Shown one piece after another: positions 11,216 through 21,200 of a stretch of DNA of 64,000 bases. Position numbers and translations under genes: made by a program. This DNA comes from Tetradesmus obliquus (Eukaryota > Chlorophyta > Chlorophyceae > Sphaeropleales > Scenedesmaceae), in NCBI GenBank assembly GCA_030272155.1, contig CP126201.1, positions 4,202,501 through 4,266,500 on the forward strand, written 5' to 3'. Position 1 is the first letter of the stretch. Every line of letters starts with the position of its first letter. The notes under the pieces were generated by a model. The model had not been told where the DNA came from and ran no database searches. It worked only from the letters and a program-made list of their open reading frames with translations.

Positions 11216-12063
11216 CTCTTGCCCCAAGCTGCCCACCCTACTGGGAGAGCCAGTGCTGCCAGGGCTCATCCCAGCCAAGCTCTCCCACCCATCTAAACCC
11301 TCTGCCGTTCCTGCAAACCCTAACCCCCCGCCCCCAGCTAAACCCCCGGACCGCTGCCGCCCCATTGACCAAGCACCGAGCAGGGATCCACTTCTCGGTG
11401 TAACGGGCGTCATCTGGCTCTGAGAGGGAACTGGGGTTATGCCATATAACCTCTCCCGCTGATCACGGAAGCTTCCGCGGGCCAAGCTGCGCAGGTATGC
11501 TGCTGCATCGATGTCCATGTGTGCTGTGAAGCGCCGCCCGGCTGCTGCATGTGCTCCGGATGCGAATGAGCCAGCCACAGAGGGTGGCCGGTCCATCATG
11601 ATGAGGGCTGCCTCATCTTGCAGCTGCCTGCGCTGCCGCTCATTGTCTCCTTTGGAATAGGTCACAGCAGCTGCAGCGGTGAAGAGGCACATGCATGCGC
11701 AGGCGGGTGTCAAGTCGATGTCTTGCCTGCATGTCTTGCATGCAGATCCGGAGTCAAGTCCATGGTCTACGGCACCAGCGCCAGGCTCCATTTGCTTGCA
11801 GGCGGGATGCAACCACATGCATATGTCCATGGCCAACACACGCAGCTTCGCTCGATCCAGCAAACTGTATCCGAACACTAATCCTGTTTTGTCTGGTGCT
11901 GTTACTCACCAAGCACGAGAATGAGGAAGCCAGCAGCTTGCAGGAAGGACCAGCCCAGCCACGGCTCCCCTGGAAGCTGGCTGGCCACATCCACCAGCTG
12001 AGCAGGCCCAGGGTTCAACACAGCCCCTAAACCCAGGAGCCCTGCCGCAGCTGTTTCCTGCAA

Positions 12064-12108
<45 letters not shown>

Positions 12109-15100
12109 AAGCCCTGCACCATGCTGCTGCTGCCACAAGCTCTGCCACAAGGTGTGAAAGCCTTGCCGCTGCTGCTGGTGTGGCAGCAGCCCTGTGCTGC
12201 TGTCACTTCCAGAGGGGAAGTGAACCAAGCTACTGCCTGCTGAAAGTCCAGCAGCAGGCACCCCTGCTGCTGCTGCTGATGCTGTTGTGCTGCTTGTGTG
12301 GTTGCCAGGCAGCATCGGCTGCAGCTGGTCAGAGGCATCTGGCACAAATGCTGAAGCTACTGCAAAGATGAGCAGGTTGATGATCCACACAAACAGTGTA
12401 CGCACTGCCTGCAGCAGCGCTGTGTCCACTGCACTGAGCTCCCCTGCAGCAGCAACAGGACACACATGCACAATATAAAAAGTGCAAGGCACGACCTGCA
12501 ACTAAAGCATGCAATTGCGCACCGCTTCTGCATGACAAAAGCACACCACGCATACTTAATACCATACAATGACACGTGTTCAAAACCTGCGCACCTGTTG
12601 TGACCATGCCGCAGATGTTGTATGCTGCCAGCGAGCCTGTGTAAGCCAGCAGCAGCAGCTGCAGCAGCGGCCTGCTGCCCACCATGACCAGGCTGTCCCA
12701 GCTGTCCTCGGCCAGGCCCCAGCCCTCAGGCGCGGCGCTGACTTGCGCCAGCGGCAGCACCACACACAGCTGCAGCGCAAAAGCAGCAGCAACGCAATGG
12801 GGTGAGTCAGAACTGGGCTGTCCCAGCTGTCCTCAGCCAGGCCCCAGCCCTCAGGCCGCTGACCTGAGCCAGCGGCAGCACCACACACAGCTGCAGCAAA
12901 CAAGAAAGGACAGATGACAGCCAGAGCATGTTGAGCATCAGCCTCCAGTAGTGGCACCAGCGCTCAGGCGCTGCGCTGGTCTGAGCCAATGGCAGCAGCA
13001 CACACAGCTGCAGCGCAAGGGCAGCAGTACATAACAATATGGTCAGTTGGAACCAGGCTGTACCAGCTGTCCTCGGCCAGGCCCCAGCCCTCAGGAGCGG
13101 AGCTGACCTGGGCCAGCGGCAGCAGCACAAACAGCTGCAGTAAAGCAGAGAGGCAGCAAGTTGCATGTCAGACTTGGGATGTTACCAGCGGCACTGAGTT
13201 GAAGTGCCAGGCCCCAGCCCTCAGGTGCTGCATTGACGCGATCCAATGGCAGCACCACACACAGCTGCGGCGCAAGGGCAGCAGTGAACAACAAAGTCAG
13301 TTGAAACCAGGGTGTCCCAGCTGTCCTCAGCCAGGCCCCACCCTTGCGGCGCGGCGCTGACTTGCGCCAATGGCAGCACCACACACAGCTGCAGCACAAA
13401 CGCAGCAGCAAAGCAGCAGGGTGAGTCAGAACTGGGCTGTCCCAGCTGTCCTCTGCCAGGCCCCAGCCCTCAGGCGCTGCACTGACTTGGGCCAGCGGCA
13501 GCACCACACACAGCTGCAGCGCAAAAGCGGCAGCAACGCAACAGGGTTAGTCAGAACCAGGCTGTCCCAGCTGTCCTCGGCCAGCCACGACCCTTCAGGC
13601 GCTGCATTGACTTGGGCCAGCGGCAGCACCACACACAGCTGCAGCAGGCAACACAACAGAGGCAGCAGCAACATAGGTTCGGAACTACTGGAAAATGCAC
13701 TATCAGCTGCAGCGTCTGCCACGCCGAGCACCCTAAACACTGCCCATCTCAACGTGTGTGGACAGCCCATCCGTGCCCCACTGTCCCAGCCATGCCCCCA
13801 ACCTTCACTCACCGTCAGCACAAAGCCAAGCAGCCCCTCCGCGCCCACCACCTTGAGGGGTGACAGCTGCAGCCGGCTGTAGTATCAGCCCTGGTCGATC
13901 AACCAGCTGGCAGCACAACAGGCGACCTGGGAGCTCTGTCCTAGCAGCGACTTGGGGTTGCACCAACATCTGCAGTGTCTGCCCTTCCCTTCTCAACGCT
14001 GTTTGAATACCACATACATGCCCCACTGCATGACAAATACCCCAGTCCTTACTCACCGTCAAGACGAAACCAAGCAGCCCCTCAGCGCCCACCACCTTCA
14101 AGGGTGACAGCTGCAGCCGGCTGTAGTACCAGCCCTGGTCGATCAGCAGCTGCCCCGCAGCAAGCATTTGAGAGGCCAGTATGAGGCCGATGCCTGCTGC
14201 CATGGCTCCCCTGCTGCTGGGGGCGCTGCTGCCACCGAAACCAGAGGCCAGCGCAGCAGCAGCGACCATGCAGAGGCCAGTCTGTGGAGTGCAGCGCAGC
14301 AGAGCGGGGCGAAAAGTGGGTGGGTCAGTTGTCGGGGCTTCCTGCCAGCACAGTTGTGGCACCGCACAAACGCTATGATTGCAGATAAGATCAGCAGTTG
14401 CCCCGCAGCAAGCATCTGAGAGGCCAGTATGAGGCCTATCCCTGCTGCCATGGCGCCCCTGCTGCTGGGGGCGCTGCTGCCACCGAAAGCAGAGGCCAGC
14501 GCAGCAGCAGCAACCATGCACAGGCCCGTTTGTGGAATGCTGCGCAGCACAGCAGGGCAGGTAGTAGTTGAGTCAGTTATCGGGGTCTCCTGCAAGCAGA
14601 GCCGTGGCACTGCACAATCGGCTATGCTTGCAGAGAAGATCAGCAGCTGCATGCCTCGCAAAACCTGAGCCGCCCAGCTGGCCTGAACAGGTGCTGGATC
14701 AGCAGCTTGCACCGCACAAAGAGTGTGGACGCCTCAGCACAACATACCCTGGCGTACGCTGCTTAGCCTTCGTGTTTAAGGGACAAGTCAAAGCAATGCA
14801 TGCTGTAGCACCAAAGCTCACCATGCAGCCGGCGAGGCCTGTCAGGTGGTAGCGGTTCATGCGCTTGCCCCACAGGCACAAATTCAGAACACATATTGCA
14901 CACTAAATACTCACCATACACCCCGCGAGGCCAGTCAGGTGGTAGCGGTTCATGCGCTTTCCCCACAGGCACACGCCCATCAGTGCCGCAAAGGGCAGCA
15001 GCGACTGCCGCAGCATCTGAGTGGCGGATGCAGTCACTGCCAGCAGCCCCACATTCAGCAGTGCTGCGCCAGCCAGGTCAAACAGAGTGGGCACGGCCAG

Positions 15101-17362
15101 CAGCAGCAGCTGCTTATCCAGCAGGCGGAAGCGCAGCGTCGCTGCTGCTGTTGTGCTGCTGGATGCGAAGGGGGACTGCAGGACTCTGGGCGCTTGGTAC
15201 ACCTGTGGCAAGCCAGGCAAGGGGAAGAAAGCGGGAACATGAGCATCAGGGAGGGCAGGGGCTGATGCCGCTATGGGCTCAGCACGACAACCGATGTAAC
15301 TGTCCAGTGCGCTAATGCACCCACGCAAGTCCTCCACGGACTAATTCGGACACACTGAGCCGCAGTGACCTGTCACAGCAATTGCGGCTGCGCGCATGTT
15401 GCTGGCCACAGTCTGTCTTCTGCGCTGCTTGCTCATGCACTGCAGCTAGCTCAAGCACTGCAGCTAGCTCAAGCACTGCAGCTAGCTCAAGCACTGCAGC
15501 TAGCTCAAGCACTGCAGCTAGCTCAAGCACTGCAGCTAGCTCGTGCTCTAAGGCCAGCTCATGCTGTGCTGTGCTGTGCGGTGCTGTGCTGTGCTGTGTG
15601 GCCCCACCTCATCATCGTCTGCGTCAAACTTCAGCAACGGCGCGTAAAGCGGCTGGCAGGGATTCTATCGCAACCTTCACAACCAACAGACTGCATGTAC
15701 ATGCCCCACCTCATCATCGTCCGCGTCAAACTGCAGCAGCGGCGTGTAAAGCGGCTGGTACGGCTCGTACGTCAGCCGGCGCCGCGTGCTGCTGCTGCGC
15801 GCGATGAGGCGCGCCAGGTACTTGCTGCGGCGCCGCAGGCTGCGCGCGAGGTCCAGGAACAGCGACAGCGGCAGGTTGAGCGACATGCCTGCAGCATAAC
15901 AGGTTGTGGTTGCTGCAGGTTCTTGTGGTAAGGTGATAGTGCTTGCAGGCTATGAGCAGCAAGCAGTGTTCAGCAAGCCTGATGAGCTAGCTCCACCAGG
16001 CTTCGGCTGCAGCTCAAGCACAAAAATAACAGAGCACAACAGTAAGGCAATTAACAGTGGGACCGCAGGCTGCGCGAGAGGTCCAGGAACAGCGACAGCG
16101 GCAGGTTGACATGCCTGCAGGACAAAAGGTTGTAATCGCAGCATGTTGTTGTGGTGGGGCTACGGCAATTGCAGGCTACGGGCAGCAAGCAGTAATCTGC
16201 AAGCCTGATGAGCTAGCTCCACCCGGCTTCGGCTGCACTTCAAGCACAGGGGCAGGGGATAACAAGGCCAAACAGTAGGGCAATGAACAGTGGGACTGCA
16301 GGCTGCGCGCGAGGTCCAGGAACAGCGACAGCGGCAGGTCGAGCGGCATGCCTGCAGGGCAGCGGGTTGCAGTGGCAGTTGCAGGACAGCGGGTTGCAGT
16401 GGCAGTTGCAGCAGTTGCAGGACTTGAGCAGCGTGGAAGCTGGTAGGCTGCGGGGCTGCACGCTGCCTAAGCATGTATGCTGCCGACAGCAACATGGAGC
16501 CACGTAGAGGCTTAGCTACAGATGCAGCCTGACGTGTAAGTCATGGCAATCTGTGAGCCTTGGCGTGGTCCCGCAGTCCTGCAGCACTTGCCGCGACAGC
16601 TTCTGACCTCTGAGCTGCGCACTGCTACAAGCACGACACAGGCTGCTGGCAACTACGCAAGCAGCTTGACCACGTCTTCTACTGCTTGTGGCTCGCTGAT
16701 TACGTCAAATTGTATTGCAGCTGGCGATCTAGAGTTGAAAATTTTAAGGGCACATGTTACTTTTGCCGCGCAAAGCCCTCACCCGCAAACATGAGCAGCA
16801 CCAGGAACCAGGGCTTGCCAAAAGGGCGCGTGGTGCCATCTCTGCCCACAGCTTCCACCTCATACGCTGCAGACACCAGACAATGTACATCATCACATTT
16901 AACCAGGAGATGTGCCAGCATGGCTGAGACAGGTCGTGTGGGGGTTGACTCAGGCAGCACCAACACCTGGTCTGCCACTAGGGTTCCTGCTGAGCTCTGA
17001 AGCTAGCTGGCAGGTAGCTGACCAGCCTTGCCTGCTGCGCAGCACTTGCAGGACGGCTGCTGAGATACCACAGCTGCAATTTGGCGCGCACCAAGCTTGC
17101 CCAGTGTAGAGATGAGGGTGCCAAAGAAGATCAGGCCAGTCACTGCCAGCTGCTTCACCCTGGGGTGTATCTGCTTTGGCACGTAAGTTGGCTCGTCCAC
17201 AAGGCTGTGAACCTCATCTACAAGAGCGAAGCCATATGTCGCTGCTGTCTCAGCTACACGCTGGAAAGATGCTTGGAAAGGGCTGTTGAACGAGTTGCTG
17301 GCAGTGGCCATAGCAGGGCTACGTGCCTGAGGTGCTACATGATCGACGTTTGATGTTGACAA
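10844..17362 (-). CDS. SLC35F6: SLC35F6-like drug/metabolite (EamA) transporter
   Basis: Multi-pass transporter of the drug/metabolite superfamily, SLC35F6 branch; substrate not predictable. Eight exons agree in phase: 17092-17362, 16783-16866, 15710-15888, 14915-15202, 14057-14281, 12595-12769, 11910-12443, 10844-11670, giving about 860 residues. Diagnostic blocks in order: VKQLAVTGLIFFGTLISTLG; GRDGTTRPFGKPWFLVLLMF; LLLLAVPTLFDLAGAALLNV with ASATQMLRQSLLPFAALMG; LKVVGAEGLLGFVL; PLLQLLLLAYTGSLAAYNIC; GELSAVDTALLQAVRTLFVW; LGWSFLQAAGFLILVLG. These match SLC35F6 helices, including its TSFQMLRGS-like and RAVGTEGLFGF-like motifs. Unusual parts are a ~140-residue low-complexity insert with polySer before the last helix and a ~270-residue Ala/Gly-rich tail. 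Introns are packed with partial copies of exons 3, 4, 5 and 6. The start could instead be the Met at 17308. Confidence 0.93.
12690..13650 (-). repeat. 125-bp exon-6 edge array, about eight copies
   Basis: The real exon 6 5' part (CVVLPLAQV, then PEGWGLAEDSWDS) is followed upstream on the minus strand by degenerate repeats. The marker CTGTCCCAG falls at 12693, 12818, 13058 (variant), 13312 (variant), 13437 and 13562, with truncated copies near 12950 and 13200. The cleanest spacings are exactly 125 bp. Each copy includes a CTGCAG acceptor and the start of the exon followed by intron sequence. Only the copy at 12595-12769 continues into the next transmembrane segment. Confidence 0.92.
13808..14540 (-). 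repeat. About 245-bp duplications flanking transporter exon 5
   Basis: Exon 5 (14057-14281) is bracketed by a copy of its 3' half (about 13808-13905, GAEGLLGFVLTV) and one of its 5' half (about 14411-14540, MAAGIGLILASQML). Offsets are 245-248 bp. In the upstream copy the CCACAG acceptor has become CCACAA, so it should not be spliced in. Confidence 0.88.
14817..14975 (-). repeat. Tandem copy of transporter exon 4 end
   Basis: The block encoding the HEPLPPDRPR-frame copy of GKRMNRYHLTGLAG, with its donor, is repeated about 95 bp downstream (14817-14882 against 14911-14975). The copy lies in the intron after the real donor at 14915. Confidence 0.85.
15437..15545. repeat. 18-bp tandem repeat, six copies
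   Basis: The unit CACTGCAGCTAGCTCAAG is repeated head to tail in a transporter intron. Each unit contains the palindromes CTGCAG and AGCTAGCT. It is followed by a GTGCTGTGCT-type simple repeat to about 15600. Confidence 0.93.
15604..16360 (-). repeat. Partial copies of transporter exon 3
   Basis: Exon 3 is 15710-15888. Its 3' end (LLQFDADDDE) recurs at about 15604-15655. Its 5' end (LPLSLFLDLARS with its CTGCAG acceptor) recurs at about 16061-16121 and 16293-16357, spaced about 230 bp with matching intron sequence between (GATGAGCTAGCTCCACC is shared). Confidence 0.9.
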
Positions 17363-18210
17363 GGATCACCCAAGTGCGACTGGACAGCCCGTTTCAAGCT
17401 TCGTGCAGCGTGCTTGATGCTCCCACAAGCTCTAGCAAGGCTGAAGCTTCACGAGTGGCAAATGACCCAGGAAAAGCTTCACCATCAACTTAAATTGATA
17501 GAAATCAACAGCAGCTGAGAAGTCATTGATCCCCAAGTCTACACAGAGTGTTACTTGTGCAGTACGCCGTCGATCGATTTTCATCAGGTGCTGCGGCCTC
17601 ATTGGGTGACAAATATTTAAGCAGTAGCTTCTTGTAGCATTCAAGCCTGGCAGCACATCGAACCTTGCTCACGGGGGCGTGAGAGTCGCCCAGGCATCGC
17701 TCCTTGGACTGTGTGCCGTAGCATAAGTTAAAACTTGTAACATCACACGAGCTTACCATTAACGACTTATAAGATCGTGGAGGTGCGCCCGTGGTGTCGA
17801 TGCGCAGCCACCGGCACTCTCCGCATGTGCCTGGCTATGTCCTGGGACGTCACAGCTGGTGATCTGAGGCTTGAATAAGCACTAAACAAACTCTGAAATG
17901 CAATGCCGACCTTACGTCTGCAGGGAACCTTGTTGATTTCAACAGCAGCAGTCTCGCAGCACAGCAGGGTGAGCCGAACTGACCTGCTACAGCAGGCTAA
18001 GCCATGCACAAGCACTTGAAGCCTAAAGATATCAACGTTTGCGTGCTCACCTGCATCTCAGCCTCAGCACAGCTGCTTTGGATGCAAGCTCTACTGCTGT
18101 TTGCTTGCGTTCGACTGCTGCATGCATTCTGCATTGATCATCTCTTTGCAAGCTCAGCAAGCTCAGCAACATTGTAATCACAAAACCACCGTGCCATAAC
18201 CCCTTCTCGT
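17363..18210. promoter_or_regulatory. Head-to-head intergenic region, transporter / OPR gene
   Basis: About 850 bases separate the minus-strand transporter start from the plus-strand OPR start, so both promoters must lie here. It is less GC-rich than its flanks. No convincing TATA box or repeated operator was seen. Confidence 0.55.
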
Positions 18211-21200
18211 GTGTGTCCAATGCTACTGCAGCTCCTCTGCAGCAGCTGGTGCAATGCAGTAAGCAGTAACAGCAGCCAGCTGCCTTTGCAGCCCCTGTGC
18301 ACCAGGCCAATGGCAGCAGCACACTGCATGCCATCGCCTCTGCACAGGACACCAGCAGCAGCAGCGGCACGCAGTGGCAGCAGTGCAACTGGCGCTGCTG
18401 ACTTGCGGCAGCCGCGTTCGTTGGTCCGGTCAGCAGCTGCAGCAGCAGCAGCATGCCCGTTTCCAGACCACAATGCAGCAGCGGCTGCACGCGTGGGCCA
18501 AACTGGCAGCAGCAGCAGCAGCAGCAGCCAGCGGGCTCAGCAGCGCAGTCCCAGCCCAAATACTCGCAACAGCAGTGGCCATCACACCACAGGGCATGGT
18601 CAGGCAATTGACTTGCTGATCAACTTGCGGCGAAGCAGCAGCAGCCAGGACCCACAGCAACCAGGCAGCCCAGCAGCAGCAGCAGCAGCAGCAGAGCACA
18701 GCCAGCAGCAGCAGCAGCAGCATGGTGCTATTGGCGCAGAGGCATTCTTATATGCTGCCGAGGGTTCAGGGTCGGGTTTCATCGGCCCGATTAGCACCCA
18801 GATCCGGCACTCAGTGGAAGAGGCACTGAAAGCCATTGTACACATACCAGGCAGCAGCAGCAGCAGCAGCAGTGGCAGCAGCAGGCAGCCGCAATGGCAA
18901 GGCCTATATCAGATCGAGTGGGAGCAGCAGCAGCTGCAGTGGCAGCAGCAGCAGCAACAGCGGCAGCAGCTGCTGCAGGATGCTGTGATCGAGCAGCAGC
19001 AGCACTGGCAGCAGCAGGAGCCTGCAGGCGGCTTGGTGCAGCAATCCAACATCAGTCATACACATGCTGCTGCTGGCCAGGCAGCAGTGGATGTTGCGCA
19101 GCACGCCGCCAGCAGCAGCAGCAGCAGTGATGCAGCAGCAGTGGCGCCACATGCCCTGACTCGCCAGATCCAGGGCTGCAAGGACCCTGCTGTGCTAGAG
19201 CTGCTGCTGCTGCAGCAATGGCCGCGGTTAGACCACATCCATGTAGCAGCAGCATTCACTCAGCTGGCACGCATTACTCGCAACAGCAGCAGCAGCAGCA
19301 GCAGCTTCAGTGCTGCGACGCTGCAGCAGCTGCAGCAGCTGGCAGCAGCGCAGCTGCCAGCAATGCAAAGCAGGCACGTCTCCAGCATCCTCTGGGCTAG
19401 CGCCGCACTTAACCTAAACCCTCCAGAGCGCTGGACCCTAGGGTTTATGGACAGGGCCCAGCTGCTGTTCGCACAGGGCACTGCGCCGCAGGGTTTTGCA
19501 AACATCCTGTGGGCGCTTGCAAACCTGCGGGGAAGCCCTAGCGAGCCTTGGATGCGTGATTTCTTTGCAGCCTCGCAGCAGCAGCTAGCAAACTTCCAGG
19601 CGCAGGAGCTCAGCAGTATGCTATGGGCACTTGGCAGTTTGGGAATGCAGCCGCCGGCAGCATGGCTGGCTGCTTTTGTGACTGCTTCGACTGCCAAGAT
19701 GGCTGTGTGCTCCGCTCAGGCGTTAAGTAACATGTTATGGGCAGCCGCCAAGCTGGGTTTAGTGCTGCCTGAGCCCTGGCTGGAGGCAGTGGCGTATGCA
19801 ACGCAGATGCGTGCAGCAGATTTCACACCACTAGGGCTGTCAAACCTGCTGTGGGCAGCAGCAAAGCTGTCCGGAAAGCAGCAGCAGCAGCAGCAGCAGC
19901 GGACGCAGCGGCTGGGTATGGGTAGTGTGAACCCGATTGCACTGTCCAGCAGCAGCAGCAGCAGCGGTGAGGGCGCCAGCTGGCTGCAGCCACTGCTGGC
20001 AGCAGCAATGCCGCAGCTGGGGCAGTACAATGCACACTGCCTGTCCAATGTTGTGTGGTCACTCGCAGTACTGGAGCACCACGGCAGTCCTGCATTCGTG
20101 GCAGCAGCAGCGCAGCAGCTGATGCGCAAAGCAGACAAGCTGTCGGCGGCTGGTGCCGCGTCAGCAGTCTGGGGTTTAGCACGGCTTGGGGTTTTGCCGG
20201 ATCCTGAGCTTCAGCTGGCGCCGCTGCTGCAGCAGCTGCAGCAGGTGCTGCCGCAGGCGAAGGCGCAGCACCTGGTGTATGTTGCTGCTGCCATGGCATA
20301 CTTCAAGCAGCAGCAGCATGTACTCATGCAGCAGCAGCAGCAGCAGCAGGAGCTTGAGGCCCAGCAGCAGCAGCAGCAGCAGTCACCTGGCAGTGTAGAG
20401 CTGCTGTCAGTTGAGCTGCTGCAGCAGTACCTAGCCTCCTGCCAGCAGCAGCTGCAGCAGCAGCAGTTTGCGCCAGGTCAGCTCTGCCAGCTAGGCCGCT
20501 GGCTGGCAGCAGCAGCAGTGCGGCCGCAACAACCTTGGACAGACGCCTACCTGTCATACATCGTGCAGCAACTGGCTCGGCTAAGCCCTGGCCACCACCT
20601 TGTGGTTTTGCAAACCCTAGGCGCCTGGCAGCTTAAACCCCATGCCGGCTGGGCTGCAATGTTCTTGGCTGCAGTGGCAGCTGAGCAGGCAGTGGCAAGG
20701 TACTCAGCAGGCCACATTGGGGCACTGCTGCAGGGTTTTGCGGTTGCTGGGGTTCAGCCGCAGCAGCAGCAGCTGGAGCTTCTGCTGCAGCAGGTGCTGC
20801 TGGCAGCGCAGGAGCCTGAGCGGTTCAACCAAACCAGCAGCAGCAGCAGCAGCAGTGATCAGAGCAGTGCCGTGGCCTCACAAGCAGCCGCCGCAGCAGC
20901 AGCTGTGCTCCAAGGGTTGTGTGGGCTGCGGTTTAGGCCGCCAGAGCGCTGGCTGCAGCGGTTTTGGCAGCCTGGGGAGCAGGGTTTTCTGGTAGGTGCT
21001 GACCCAGCCTCTCTAGCAAGCCTTGCAGTTGCATTGCAGCTACCAGAGCTTGGGCAGCTGCAGATAAGGCCTAGTAAGCTTTGGGGTGCCGGATACCATG
21101 CAGCAGTAGCAGCAGTATTGTTGCAAGACCCTGCTGCGGGTGGTTTCACTGCACGGCAGGCAGCAGCAGTGCTGGCAGCGCTCGGGGCGACCAAGCGGCA

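Noticed and set aside
12580-13507. ORFs with repeated Trp/Cys-rich motifs as a novel repeat protein
   Set aside because: Other-frame reading of the 125-bp exon-6 array in transporter introns.
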